Source of the DNA: Glandiceps talaboti | Taxonomy: Eukaryota; Hemichordata; Enteropneusta; Spengelidae | Direction: 5' to 3' | Length of the DNA stretch: 64,000 nt | Assembly (NCBI RefSeq): GCF_964340395.1 | Contig: NC_135550.1 | Span: forward strand, 310,001-374,000 | Part shown: one piece after another, positions 34,677 through 47,639 of the stretch | Layout of the letters: each line of letters starts with the position of its first letter | Position numbering within the stretch: the stretch's first letter is position 1 | The notes under the pieces: model-generated | The model's input: the letters and a program-made list of their open reading frames with translations, nothing else | Told to the model about the DNA's origin: nothing | The model's database searches: none | Made by a program: the position numbers and the translations under genes

Positions 34677-37067
34677 CTGTGTTCTCCCCAGGAATTTGTC
34701 ACAAGAGGGGGGAATTGTTGCTGAGCGGAGCGAAGCATTGCGTGCGCTTTGCGCACGCTGGGGGGTGGTCAGGAGGGGGGGTGCCCCCCCTCATGCCTAG
34801 GAGCTTTTGCAATTTGCATCTTGAAATGGTGGCTTTTGGTGGCACTTTATTTAGCCATTTTAACCCACTTTAATCATGTGAATTTCAACACAACTGAAGT
34901 GTCAAAGTGTCATTAAGATATCAAAGTGAGTTTTGATATCTTAATGTTTAAATAGTGACAGAATTTAGCCAAATTTACCTGTGTCAAAAAAATAGTTTTT
35001 TAATAGTTTGTCCTAAATAGTTACTCAAATAGCTCTTTTTAACACAAATGCTGAAAGAGTGTAACAAAACAAAATCTTCAACTTTCTGTAAAAAATTGCA
35101 GCAAATTTCAAGATGTTTCAGGACAGTTGTAGTGTTTACTACAAAACGAAATCCATTTTCAAGAGCTTCATTGCATGCTATACCACTACCAAAACAAACA
35201 AAAGTCAAACACATAAGGGTGAAGATAACTTTGCCTTTATGCATAACAGCTGAGTAACTTGTCTCACTTCTGTGAGAATTCTCCTGTCTTTGTAATTTCC
35301 CCATTGGTGACTGCTTGTTCAAAGTAAACAGTGTCAGATTTGGTCCATCTATTGATATTCCCATAGTGATTCAATTCGTCTAAATGTACTGTTTTCTAGT
35401 TGACTTCTCATTAAATTTATCATTTAATTCCCGGACTTGAGAACTGCTCAGAATGACGGACCAGTATTTGCGGTGACACAAAACCATGCGTATTATACCG
35501 TACGCAATGGAAATTAATTTTATGCACATTTGATCGAACGATCCGTATCCTATACGCAACGAATTTTGTTACATTTGCCATACCCCTCGACTGACGATCG
35601 TACTATACTGAGTGAGAGTCGATTGTTTTTATTTTGATACATAATATTATTATAGACCACTAACGAACTTGTACCCTGGCCCTGTTACAGTCAATGTAAA
35701 AAAGACACAACACTAATGTTGCAATTTTTGTTGCCATTGTTGTGTCTAACTGGAAAATTAATAGTAGTATGCCAAACACAGCTGCACATGTTCAAATGGA
35801 CACTCAATACGTCACGCTCCCTCGTCAAAAAAAAATCACACTGTGTAAGACATGCCTAGCCATGATATAGTTCTCTTCAGCATGACTGTTCAGTTTTTTT
35901 TACGAAAACAAAAGTTTTTTTTACGAAACTGCCATGCCGTATAGTCGGTGACAATACGGCATGGCAGTTTCAGTTAGCACAGGTCTTTTTTGAAAGAAGG
36001 CGAAACCGCTTCGTGTCACTATGGGTGGTAATGAAGTCAATCAAAAGAAAATGAAATAAAACGAATCGGAATACATAGTTTTCAAGTGGGACAGGTATCC
36101 GACAAAACTTTCTGCTACGACGACTCACGAAGATTTTGAAAGGTCAAAGATTGTACGGTGACGACACATGCAACGTCCGAACTATTAAACTAAAGGGAAG
36201 GGACAGAGGGGAACTTAGCGTTCAACTTCAATACTGACGTAGCCATGGAAAATCTTACTTGCGTATTTTTATATTAAGAGAAGCAATTCATAGACACAGC
36301 GACTCTGAAAACCATAGATTTTGTAGTACATTTAGTGTACACGTAAAAACAGACCGTTCCGAGACTTTTGTCACGGCCCACCTATCCATGAACAATGGAA
36401 TCGCCCACATTGACACCACGTGTTTATCTGTGTTGAGGCCATCGCATCTCACCCGATATCTCCGTAAGTTCGATCGTGGTTCGATGGGTACGAAAATATT
36501 AGCCCATTTTCGTTTCGATTACAATTCAATAAATAGTTAAGGAACTAGAATGTACCATTTTGTTCATTTTAGTGACATCTAAGTAGTGTCGGTGAACAAC
36601 ACAAGCCTTTCAAAGTTTCGCATTTCATTTTGTTTTTGTACCGTAAACTCGAGACAATGTGTGTTTACATGCAAACAATCCCACGATCTGAGTTCAAGTT
36701 CGCCCTGAAAAGGGCCGACGTGTAAAATATTCCATGTACCTCCTGATCTTCATTGAGCTAAATGACGGAGGAAAGACATGTTGACTGTTTGAAAGCTATA
36801 GAATGAATGACAAGTTTGATGAAAGTATGCGTGAATGTGATTCGCACGAAGTTTGACATCAGTGACAGTAGCCTCTTTACCGAGATATTTGACTTTCCAA
36901 AATGGCGACCATGAGATCGTAGCGAAACCGCGAGAGAAGTAAATCGTTTTGCCCCGTTTGTTGAAAAAATATTCAATTCATTTTTTTTTCGTCAAAACTT
37001 ACAAGGGGGGGCCAAGAATTTACAAGAGGGCGCGACGCCCCTGTTACCTTGTTCAGGGAGAACACTG
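34677..37067. mobile_element. hAT-like TIR element, 2.4 kb
   Basis: The left end is CTGTGTTCTCCCCAGGAATTTG and the right end is TTCAGGGAGAACACTG, matching the CAGTGTTCTCCCC family. The subterminal left part has GCGGAGCGAAGC and the self-complementary GCGTGCGCTTTGCGCACGC. The right part has GCGCGACGCCCC. Open frames at 34984-35364 (minus) and 36259-36540 (plus) show no transposase motif. No clean target duplication is seen. A perfect hairpin lies at 35925-35971. Confidence 0.55.
35925..35971. repeat. Hairpin with 19-bp arms
   Basis: GAAACTGCCATGCCGTATAG... and ...ATACGGCATGGCAGTTTC form an inverted pair around a loop of about 10 bases. A separate TTTTTTTTACGAAA motif is repeated just before it. 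Confidence 0.8.
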
Positions 37068-37199
37068 GCGATGGCTGGATTATGATGATGGAAATTAGGT
37101 ATGAAAATTTTGTTTTGGTTACAACTTTAAATCTTCAAAAAATTATATATCTATCATCGCCCTGAACATGAAGTTGTGCGGCAACGCAATATTTGCGCT

Positions 37200-39430
37200 A
37201 TTTTTTTTTTGTAATTTAAAGAAAAAATGAATATGTTAATGAGCATTATGACCGCCACCATATTGGAAATCAGTTGATGAGACTTTAAGTAAACTGCCAC
37301 TTTTCAAAAGACACTCTTGACATCAGACAAGCTATGTAATATGTGCTATAGTCATAATTCTACGTATTGGGTGCCCAAATTCTGCACCCCTTCTACATAA
37401 TCAGCCAGTCCGCAACATCCTCATTTGCATACTCTATCCTTCAGTTTGCGACTAGTATTACACTTTGAATGGCTGCTTATGGGCCTTATTTTTGGTATTT
37501 TCAACTCGCCATAACTTTCACTAGAGTTCACCATTTTAGATACTGTAAACGCCTAAACCTCAACTGACATCTCTTCTTTCATACCAGCAACATAATTTTG
37601 GAATTACATTTAGGAATACCAATTTTCCGACGAATTAGGGACACATACATGTACCTGAGGCCCTAGGCCCTGAAACCTCGACCCGGTTTTTCGCTCATAC
37701 TGTATACCCTAGTAGTTTACTTAATACGAACCGGAAAGTTTTACAAATTTCACAAAAAGGGGATTTTTATGTGTTTTAAATAAGTATGGCAAGTAAATTA
37801 GTAGGATCGTTGTGTAACGCTCCGTTCAAGAATTTCGGTAGAAAACGACTGATTTGACCAGAAGCTGAAGCTGACCTCATTTCACCGGGCGATTTTCCAC
37901 AGCAACTAACAACACAGGACGTTCTTGGTACTCACTAAAATCACACTTCAGACCCACTATAAAAGTGTGATGTTTTCAGATAACATGTAACTTGTGATTA
38001 ATTCTATATTGTTGTGCAATTTGGAGTGACAGTGAACCAGAATGAAGACAACTTGCGTAAGGAAGGCATGCGGTTGAAGTTATGCAAGAGCAGTCTCACT
38101 GTCGACTGTGAATCGACCAAACTTTGTTTATTGGCCGACAGTTCACATGTAAAGTTAAACGACATGAACGTGTCTTGCCATTTCCAAAATGCAAATATTT
38201 GGCAAGTAAAAATAATTAAAATAATTACAACTTTAATTTGGCTTCAGACTTTGCATTATGTTTTGCGTATCTTTCCCCGTTTTACATGTAAATCCGAAAA
38301 GGTTCTCTCTAGTCATGTCAGTGATCATACCGGGGCTGCTTTGAGTACGAGCGAAGTGAGGCACGTTGAGGTATTTTGTTGGGAATTCTAAATATTGCGA
38401 AATGTCAAGTACAAGGTTTAAATACAATGGAATGGTGAAAAAAAATTGGCCGAGTCTGCTGACAGGCGCCGATCACAAGAAACTCCGTAAATTAAAATAT
38501 CAGACGATGTATGTATTAATGGCCATCTTAGTTTCCGTACGGCGAAAATCCCAAGTACCCGGATGCACGAGGGACTAACCCGGAAGCAAGTCGTTGTCAG
38601 CCATATGTTACAGTGTTAACATCGTCCGAGAAATTGATGCGTTCAGAGTGTCATTATTCACAGAATTGTTGTTTTCAAGTGAAAACCCATATTGAATTGT
38701 ATAACTGTAACTAATGAAGACATGTCAAGTTATATTTTGAAAGTTGTATCGCTAGTTTGAGACGATTTTCTCTGGTACTAATAGTACTATCGAGGCTTAC
38801 TTGGACCTTACTCCAGTTCATCGGGAAGTTTAGCCAGTCCGATAATTCTTTCTGGTTTAGTTTACAACACTTTTGATCACGCAGATTTTGTTGTTGTGAT
38901 GAAAAGAAATTAAAAAAAGATCACTTCAACCATTTCATTGTGTTTTCTTTATGAAAGGTAATCGAACATGAACGAGTGTTACCACTGTAACGTATGGCTG
39001 AGAATGACTCTCTTCCGGGTACTTGGGATTGTCGCCATACGGAAACTAAGATGGCGATTAATACATTTCTTCCCTATATATATCTACTACAACTAGTACA
39101 AGTTGAATGTTGTTGACTTGGTAAATTTGTTAGAAAATTGAAATTCAAATTGCCTCAAAATTATTTTAGATCCCTAGTTTATTTCATTCATCATTAAAAT
39201 TTTCCAGGGTTAAAGCTGTAAGACACTGGAATTATTTATGGCCAACTTCAAAATCCTCTTTTTTTTCTTTTTCTTGTGTGCATATCCCAGTCATTTTTTT
39301 CTGAGATTTTGTGCAATTTTTCATAACCACTTCTACATGTCACCAAAATAAAAAATAAAATAAAAATAAAAAACAGCGGAGCTATTCTGACCGATAGGTC
39401 GCTTGTTTTTTCTGGCCTAATGTCATATCT
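37200..39430 (-). repeat. Inverted copy of the 6200-7640 repeat, interrupted
   Basis: Read on the minus strand, this follows 6200-7640 block by block: the GAGTACCAAGAAC region at 37930, the GGTTTAGGCGTTTACAGTAT region at 37550 and the AACTAGGGATCTAAAATAAT region at 39165. Roughly 900 bp absent from the other copy, including the MITE at 38508-39068, interrupts it. Confidence 0.65.
38508..39068. mobile_element. MITE-like element with 55-bp inverted ends
   Basis: The left end ATGTATTAATGGCCATCTTA, then GTTTCCGTACGGCGAAAATCCCAAGTACCCGG, is matched inverted at 39012-39068 (CCGGGTACTTGGGATTGTCG through GATGGCGATTAATACAT). The interior of about 450 bp has no coding capacity. It lies in the region that distinguishes the two copies of the larger repeat. 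Confidence 0.75.
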
Positions 39431-41197
39431 TTCAAAGTAGTTGCCGCAAAGATGTCACAAAAAATGGATGGTGCTTTCTCAAATAAGTAACACAACAAAA
39501 TAATCATTTTCTTTACCCAACTCTCAAAACTGTTATGGCCTCGTTTATGTCGGAACCCAAGGTTAACTCAGTGAATTCTCCTTGTCATTATCATTATAAT
39601 GGAATTGAAGTTTGGATTTTAATGTCGAAGGTACAGCTCTGTTTACAAATTCAAGGCCATTCTTTCCATAGCAAATTGTCGCTTCAAAATGAATTGCGGA
39701 ATAACGCTAGTGTCAGTGTGCAATGAGATAATTATATAAAACAACATTTTAACCAAAGACAACGTTGAACACAATTATTGAAAGAATATCTTCAAATAGT
39801 GGATCTTAAACTGCGTACCTTGTTTAATAGTTTTTCAGGGCCACCAAATATTCCAAAAAGAGATCTGCAGTTTTATCAGCATGAAATGTTTTAATATAAG
39901 GAACAAGATGTAAATGAGATCGAGCGCATCTTCGGAGTCACTGCATGCAGCATAGCAGGCGACCTCACGTTGAACGACTTTTTCCGTCTTTTTTTTTTGA
40001 GTTTCACTCGCTGACATTATAATTGCGACTTGCTATCTTCAAATGAAGGAGACTTTCAAGACTACTGTTACTCGCGGAAAATGCACAGTGCATGTGCGCA
40101 CTTCTTTTGTACTTTCCCACACAAAGAATTTTTAATTTGCTGCAAAAAGTTACAATTTTTAACTGGACACATTTTTAATCAAAGTTAAGCCAGGGAACAA
40201 TAGCGATATAAGATACATATTAGCCAGGAATCAGCATTGTACAGTCACTTTATCCATTTAAATCGTGCATGCTAGGAATCATCACTTAAATAACGATTTT
40301 AATAGCATCGCTCTGTATTCAAAAAGTAGCTTTTTTTCTTTCTTTTTTCCAAAATCTCAGGGGGGGCAGCTGTGCTGAATTCCATTTACAACTTGTAGTT
40401 ATTGAAGTGTTGTTTACCATACTCTTGATTTTACAAGGAACTGAACCTGTGCTGATTGCTCAGGCACACAAGTTAAGAATGTCGGGAGGACTGCATTCAT
40501 CACCCCCATACTAGTATTAATACTCTGTACAGTACCCGTTTATCAGCTCATAAAGTGTACATGCAAAGGTTGATAATTTTTTTTGTAATTATGTTTATTT
40601 TGCCATAAAAATAAATGAAATTGCATTCATACCTCTAAATATTGTGCGCATTGGCAAGAAAGTCGCAAAAATATTTGCCCCCTTAATCCCCTGTGCTTTG
40701 ACTAACTTCGGCACCTCAACCAACTCACGAAAGGTGTCGAGGTCCCACATGTTACAAAAGCCTTCTAAGCCTTTGTGTAATGTTTACTTGTGAATTACTA
40801 ATTACCCTTGCCATATAGTATTATCTGTAACTTTACATATTGTGGTGTACCAGTTTAGTCTTCCGACAACAATGGTTCCTTGGTGTTTTGTCGGCAGCAC
40901 CCGCAGTGAAATGATCACCGTACACACATTTCCGAGTGATATAACTGAGTAGGTAATAATAGGTGAAGGCAGTTGAAACCACGCGTAAAAACTGGACAGT
41001 GACGTCATACAGTGAAAGCCGGTAAATGCTACCTGGGCCGGGGTTCTCCACGCCACCGGTGTAGCCATGATCAAAGCGAAAAAAAGGAAAACAAATAAAA
41101 TAATTTGAAATGATGTTTTCAAGAAAGCAAGTTACAGTTAGGATTACACAGAACATCTCCTGAGTGTGCGCATCACAAAAGGATCATTCTTGCACAA
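39431..41197. other. Gene-free spacer upstream of PTPN14
   Basis: Overlapping minus frames at 40802-41156 have a hydrophobic N-terminal stretch but no recognisable family or splice context. No promoter or noncoding PTPN14 exon could be identified, although one must exist because the first coding exon starts at an acceptor. Confidence 0.4.
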
Positions 41198-41287
41198 TTG
41201 GGGTGCTAACTATGCATTGATGCACTGTTGTTGTTGCATCATCAAAGCATCTGCATGGAACAATGCTCGCACATCTCATACAGAATA
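41198..41287 (+). repeat. Dispersed repeat, direct copy of 17543-17632
   Basis: This is the same 90-bp block as at 17543. The 36 bp before it (GTGTGCGCATCACAAAAGGA...) also recurs near 7730, so the three places share pieces of one repeat. Confidence 0.75.
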
Positions 41288-41795
41288 AAAATGAATTTAA
41301 AGTGTACAGAACTTACAATGTGATGTATTGGTCATACAGTGTATGAATGAGGAATAGTTACAATTAGTGAAAATGAAAATGACCCTTCCTAACATGCAAA
41401 AATGGTGAAAATCACACCTTTAAAATATGTGTATTTCATACATTTTTTATCCGATTCACTTAATTTTTTTTAATTTTGCTGGCTAATCTGGCTTTATGCC
41501 ACTTACATGATTGTTTTGGAAATGTTCAATTTCACATTTTTACTATGTGACCGTAACAGTGTTGGTGTTGGTTGTGTACGCTTGATTGTGATATAGCCAT
41601 TAGGCCAAAAAAAAATAATTGTGTGCTTCCAATAACAATTACATGGCATCAGAGAATAGGGTAGGTACGTGGGGATTTCATTTTATTTTATCTTTTTAAT
41701 TGTTTTTAATGTTTTCTTATTTTTTCAGATGCTGAGATACAAATTACAATATTTTCAATGTGGTCTATAAAGAGAAGTTAACCCAAATATTAATC

Positions 41796-41969
41796 ATGCC
41801 TTTTGGGCTGAAACTGAAAAAGACTCGGCGTTATTATGTCTCTGGAAAGAACTCCTTTGTAGCACGGATCCAGTTGTTGGATAGTAACATTTTAGAATGT
41901 ACGTTGAGTCCTGAAAACTCAGGCAGTGATTGCCTGGCCATGGTGGCCCAGAAATTACAGCTGGAAGAG
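41796..41969 (+). CDS. PTPN14: PTPN14/PTPN21 (Pez) orthologue, first coding exon
   Basis: The exon begins after an acceptor (CTTATTTTTTCAG, first base 41729), carries 67 nt of 5'UTR and starts at ATG 41796. [20 protein letters not shown] is the characteristic N terminus of the PTPN14/PTPN21 group, followed by F1-lobe text ([20 protein letters not shown]). It ends LQLEE at a donor GAG|GTAACA (41970), phase 0. These enzymes carry an N-terminal FERM domain, a long linker and a C-terminal tyrosine phosphatase domain, act at cell junctions and restrain YAP. Four exons totalling 171 residues of FERM F1-F2 lie in this window; the phosphatase domain lies beyond 64000. Whether it is closer to PTPN14 or PTPN21 cannot be settled; invertebrates usually have one such gene. 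Intron 1 is 11.2 kb. Confidence 0.93.
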
Positions 41970-42102
41970 GTAACAGATGAAATTGTTGTCAGATTCTTTA
42001 GAATAGAACACCTCACCTAACTGATCTGTCTGATTGGGAACATCCATGGGAACACAATGAGAAAAGAGGTGGAATACAAGTCATTATCATTATGTCATTA
42101 GC

Positions 42103-42170
42103 ACAACTGAACTGAGATTCAGTAGTGATATACAAATGTAGGCATGGTGTGGTGTCTGTGTGTATGTACG
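42103..42170 (+). repeat. Head fragment of the ACTGAACTGAG repeat family
   Basis: AGCACAACTGAACTGAGATTCAGTAGTG is the head of the family described at 33632-34340, followed only by a short GTGT tract. It lies in PTPN14 intron 1, and the following DNA to 44142 holds no recognisable gene. Confidence 0.6.
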
Positions 42171-44142
42171 TGTGTGGATGACTTAAGGTGATTCAAAATG
42201 CTCCATACCACAACCTTGAAAAATGTTCTTTATATGTCTTATAACCAGTAAATGCAAAGCTGACTATTCAATATTGCATGATAAGTGAGAAAAAAAGAAT
42301 TAAAATTGGCGAGCAGCGGCCACTCGAGCAGGAATGAACTTGCAGTTACACTCCCTATTGTTCTCCCTTTTGGAGATTATGACGTCATAGAGAGAACCGT
42401 TTCGTCTCAGTTAGTATAGTAAGCAATGGCAGACAATAGTAATACTGACTTTGATACTCTCAGAATTAATCTCAGAGTGATGAATCTTCTTTCAATGACG
42501 ATTTTACAATGTTCGATAGATGTATTTGGCTTTTATGTAGGTGTCATGTCCTACGATAGTGAAAATGCTAGTGATGTTGGAGAGTGTACCGGGTTCTAGT
42601 TGATTGCCAATTCAGCCCTTGATAAAACTAGGAGTTCAACTACTGTTACAGGTCGATATCAAAATGACTCTAATGATATAAACTAGAATGGATTGACAAT
42701 TAATGATTCAAATCAAGTATAATGTTTCGATTGTTGATTCTTTCCAGTCGCAGAAGTTTATTGCTACTAAAGTTCAGTGGTTTTACAGTAGAGGCCTTTG
42801 ACTTCCTTGGAGAAACAAAAAATGAGGCTGACCTAATTTTGTTGTCCATATATAAAATGAAAGTGACCTGTAAATGTTTCACGGTTTTCGTTGTGGTCTT
42901 GTATTGTCATGTGTTTGGCTTGGGAACGCAAGTTTACATCTATTACATGTATTTTCGGCCAGGGCTGTGTAGGGCGTTATACTCTAGTCTGAGTCTGAGA
43001 CCATGTAAAACCTCAGAACTTGTTGGGGACTCCAATTATTGCATGTTTTTATCACAGTGTACATGTGATTATTATATATTTAATTATCGGTAGGTGGGTA
43101 GTGTTACGTAGGATAGTTCCCCCGATTAAAGCTGAAGTAGTGTATGTATGAGCACGGAGAGCACACTCAGGTTGAATTTATCCATATGATGTAATCATAT
43201 TTATCAATTAGATATATTGCAAAATTCTTACAGTCGTATAGAAATAATGTCTCTAACATCAAAACAAACAGAAATTGGACTGAACGTGGCTAAAATCTAC
43301 ATGTAGTTGCAGGCTTTCTCTCATAATCATGTGCTGGAGTCACAACCATGATTGCTGACTTCAATATTGTCCAATCATATAGAATATCATGAACATATCG
43401 CGATATTTGATTTGTTGGTTTCCTATACTGTATACTTTGAATACCATGACCAAAATTCTTCTAATGAATATAAAATAGACTTGTTGTATGAAGTGATATC
43501 GCAAGAAGGGAAACCATACAAGTTTTCTTCCAGACAAGTTGCTAAAGTCATTAAATGACAAAAAGAAAATCATGAAATTTCGTAATTCTTTACATTTTTA
43601 TTGCTCATAATAAAATCAGGTTAATAAACCTTCATTGACGTCATTTTCATCGAAATTTAACAAGTAACTTATATGAACCTCGGCTTTTGAGTGGTACACA
43701 GTGCTATTTACATGCAAAGAATCGGAGCGTGCTTCCATATGCTCAGAGCAAATTGACAATTAGTGTATAATGGGACCAACAAATACATTGTGACACTACA
43801 TGTCCTGATGGCTTCTTGAAGTTTCCCATGGGTATTCTATTAGCTACATGTAGTATATTTATTCAAGATGAAATATGTTTACTTTGTTGCTAAATGCGAA
43901 GTTCATTTAGCGAGTATAAGTGGGCTAAAATATGCCGTGCGTCCCCGGGATGCCGTCATCGCATCACGACGGTATAGTATTGTAATGCTTCTTGTTGGCA
44001 AATGATAAAAAATCAGATAAATAATAGTGATTGAATGTGAAACACCCGACATTACAAGTGTTTATGTATATCTAGTCTAGCCGTTTTGATTTATTTTGCC
44101 ATAATTTGGGGACATAATATTTTTGCATTTATACCCACAGAC

Positions 44143-44871
44143 CAGTGTTCTCCCTAGGATTTGTTGATAGGATATCAGCTCATTAGCATAAATTAGCATT
44201 AATTTAAATAACAAAAAAATTATATTCCTGAGGAAGTTAATTATAAAATCAAAGTACATCATAATATCAAACAAGTAGTACATGTATATCTGGCCAAAGG
44301 AAAGTTGAAGGCCAATTTATTACTTCAAAATATTAGCACCAATAAGAACCTCATAGCAGTTTTAAAGCAGTGTAACTTATTGATTATTATTCTTAGGAAA
44401 GCTGAAACTATTTCAATCTAAATGTCCACAGATGAATTAGACTTTCGAAACATGAAAAGAAAATTTGTGTACAGCTACCGACAGACATCGTGTTAGTCTG
44501 AAATTTCGTGATACACGAGACTTACTATACTTCCCTATGGAGGACTTAAAAAACTCGCGATATTGGAAAATCCATGCTTTCATCGTAGTCGTACAAAACT
44601 TCAATGAAATATGTCTAGTAGTGGTAGAGGGTTGAATAGTCATTTGAACTAATTAGACACTCTTTAGTTTTACTTGCTGCTTATGTGTGAAGGATCAATA
44701 CAAACGAAACAACAAAGGCATCAGCTGACCGATTGACAATGAACAATGTCAACTTGCAATATTTACCGAAACCTATGCAATCTGATAGCATATCGGGACA
44801 ACTGATAACGTATCGGCAAAAATTAAAGGATATCGGGCCCAATACGCTAAAACCCTCTGCGGAGAACACTG
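44143..44871. mobile_element. hAT-like TIR element, short copy
   Basis: It starts CAGTGTTCTCCCTAGG and ends GGAGAACACTG. CCCACAGAC stands immediately outside both ends (44134-44142 and 44872-44880), so the boundaries are firm. The interior matches the flanks of the 1571-3838 copy (GGAAAGTTGAAGGCCAATTT, GATACACGAGACTTACTATA) and lacks the insertion. A 9-bp repeat is close to the 8 bp normal for hAT. It lies in PTPN14 intron 1. Confidence 0.75.
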
Positions 44872-44954
44872 CCCACAGACACTGACAATTAGTCAGATAG
44901 TTTGAGTAAATATCGGTAAATGTTTGTTAATAAGACGTGTAGATTGTAGTTTTT

Positions 44955-45580
44955 AGTCCCCGCCAGACGAAGTCCGGGACGGGGACTTATGGATTGGGTT
45001 CCGTGCGTCCGTGCGTCCGTCCACATCCGTTTCTTGGAGATGCCTGGACCGATTTTTTTCAAACTTGGTACAGGGGCAACATACAATGGCATACATGTGC
45101 ACGTCAATTTGTTTCATGATACGATTCAATATGGCCACCTAGCAGCCATTTTGTTTGTGAATTTTCCATGTCCAAAGCCATAATTCAGACATGCTTGAAC
45201 AGATCTCATTCAAAGTTGGTATTAGGACAGTGTTCTATGACATACATGTGTATATTCATTGTTGTCATGTAACGATCCAATATGGCCACCTAACAGCCAT
45301 TTTGTTTGTGAATTTTCCATGTCCAAAGCCATAACTCAGACATGCTTGAACAGATCTCATTCAAAGTTGGTATTAGGACAGTGTTCTATGACATACATGT
45401 GCATATCCATTTTCTTCATGATACGATCCCCCATACCCGACCCATCCTTTATTGTTGTAGGCATGTTCCATGTCCAACAAGCAGACACAACATATCGAAG
45501 TCTGTTTGATTTAGGTTCACAAGTGTTGTTGTGTGATCAGAGTAGTGATAATTCCTTAAAACCCAATCACAGCGGGGACT
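44955..45580 (+). mobile_element. AGTCCCCGC-ended repeat element, copy 1
   Basis: The left end is AGTCCCCGCCAGACGAAGTCC and the right end is AGCGGGGACT, a short inverted pair. Inside, GTCCGTGCGTCCGTCC is followed by about two units of a roughly 150-bp tandem repeat containing CAATATGGCCACCTA(A/G)CAGCC, the AAAGCCATAA(C/T)TCAGACATG phrase and ACAGATCTCATTCAAAG. The frame at 45259-45657 is a by-product of these repeats. Copy 2 is at 54182-54992. Confidence 0.75.
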
Positions 45581-45899
45581 ATGTCATTCTCAATGACTTG
45601 TTGTTTACTGATGTCTATTACAACCATCAGCAATGTATTTTTTTACAACGCTGTTGAGTTTTATTCACCTGTTGACTACGCTCGTCATAGCCTGTGTGCT
45701 AACGATGTCCCTCTATGATGTCACAAAATCGCATGGTCTAGGTGGGACCGGAAATACCCGAAAACTCTTGAAGTAAATCCGAAGGGAACTGACTGAAAAA
45801 AGATCTTTTTAAGGTGTTTGGAGACGCTTTTTTAAAGTTTTAAAACCAGAATACATTTCACAAACATTTCGTCTAGCAAAATAATAATAGTGAATGTGA

Positions 45900-46260
45900 G
45901 CATTTTGAATCATCTTTAAACTCAAAAACTGCTTGACCCGATTGCCTTGATATTTTGTGGGAACATTACTCTCGGTGTGTGTAGTTGGGAAATTGATCAA
46001 AGCAAAATGCTAATTTCGGTCAAAAAAATTAAACTCAGAAACTACTAAGCAGATTGGCCTGAAATTAGGTGGGGAAAAGTCTTAGGGGCTGTGTAGATGA
46101 AGATTTGTTCATGACATCATGATTCATTAGTAATATGAAAATTAGGGCTAAAATGTGTCTTTTGGGTCAAAAAACTTTCATTCAAAAACTACTGAGCAGA
46201 TTAGGATGAAATTTAATGGGAATGCATCTATGTACTACAAAATATACAAATGCATGCCAA
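45900..46260 (+). repeat. Dispersed repeat of the AACCGATTGCC family, partial
   Basis: AAACTGCTTGACCCGATTGCC and the two later blocks around AGCAGATT follow the order of the 33632-34340 copy, without its head. A preceding block (45840-45915) also resembles 18705-18775. Confidence 0.7.
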
Positions 46261-47639
46261 GTTAGTCATTTTCTAAATCCTCCAAAATAATATAACATGA
46301 CAATTTTTACGACATCGTCATGTGATTGTAATGTACTCCTTTGTAGTTTTGTTCAAATCAATAGAACAGACGATGTCATTCATGTTGTTCGAAGCCAAGA
46401 GTTTGAAGTAGTCTGGAGCTGAGACTGCCATGTGTTTGCTGTATTGTACTGTAGTGCAGTGGGGAAACGTCGAAACTAATATTTTCAACTTATACAGACA
46501 TTGCAATGTAAATACAGTCTGGCATATACTGTACTGAGAGTGAAAGGAGGATTTTTGGATTTCACTTTTGTGGTGCGGGGCTATTTTTATAAACATTTTG
46601 AGTTAAAAACATACAATGATACATGAATGATTGTAATAAAATTAATGTAATACTATGTATGATTACCTAAAAGTGTTGCCAACTTGTATTTTAATTAAAT
46701 TACAATCATTATCATGCACATACAGATTAAAAAATGAAATTATTCTGTTGTCGTCCCCCCCCCCCCCTGCTATTTTGAACTAAATCCCCAAAAAATTTAT
46801 GCAAGGGGGGACAATTCCCCTCTGTCCTGAAAACCTGGAGAAAACACTGCCGGAAGACAGAGAGTTTTTCGCTCGACAATTTCAAGAAAGTGGTAGCGAT
46901 GATGATGAAGAATTTTACATTTTTGAGGGAGTAAATTTTGTCCTCCTAGAACGTATCGAAGACCCTTCGATAACTTCGACTTTTGGACTGACGTCGTTAA
47001 TGGTTGGTCCTGCGATCGCGCGATCCTGCCGATGACAAACCACAAATGTCAATGCCATACGATTACTCCTAGGTTGGTTTACATGAACTGATGAAGATGT
47101 CACGGCAGAATCTACATCTTTGTCTTTCGTCAGATTTTTGTTAACAGACGAAGTGGTGGATATACTTGTCCGTGAGACATATCGTTATATTGCTGTATCG
47201 TTATGCTGCTATCTATAGACTTATATGTATGCAGTATTTGTATATATGATATATGCAAATTTGTTTGTATTTACTGTAAACATTAACGGACAGTACTTGT
47301 TGATTTTATGACTAATATTTTACCCAACACCCATACTATCTATTAATTTTTACACCTAATTTGCAATTGTAACCCTTGTATTTATCAAAAAACTAAAATT
47401 TCATATGCTTTTGTGACCAAAAACGTGTGTTTTATACCAATTTTCCCCAATTCCTTGGTCAAGTTACTGACCATACATTCATGTAAATTAAAATTCAATA
47501 TTTCATAATTATTGATATACTTGTAGATGAGACCATATCCCACCTGTTTTGGTGTAAAATGATCACTATCAAAACATTGTGTACAACTGTGTGTAACCTA
47601 AAAAGTCCTTGGCCTAGCGGGTCATTTGCATGGCATCCT
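46261..47639. other. Intron 1 DNA without recognised genes
   Basis: A poly-C run (46756-46770) and CCTGGAGAAAACACTG at 46829-46844 suggest a decayed hAT-like right end. The acidic frame 46799-47035 (QESGSDDDEEFYIFEGVNF) has no family I can name. Confidence 0.4.

Noticed and set aside
38014-38391. 125-codon open frame on the plus strand
   Set aside because: Lies within the inverted copy of the same repeat family and has no motif or codon bias.
40802-41156. Two overlapping frames of about 106 codons on the minus strand with hydrophobic stretches
   Set aside because: No family resemblance, no splice or start context, and overlapping each other in different phases.
45259-45657. 132-codon open frame on the plus strand
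   Set aside because: It lies across the 150-bp tandem units of the AGTCCCCGC element, and the same peptide phrases recur at 54701-54940. It is a by-product of the repeat.
46799-47035. Acidic frame (QESGSDDDEEFYIFEG) suggestive of a piggyBac transposase N terminus
   Set aside because: Too short and no downstream DDD core. Acidic N termini are not diagnostic.
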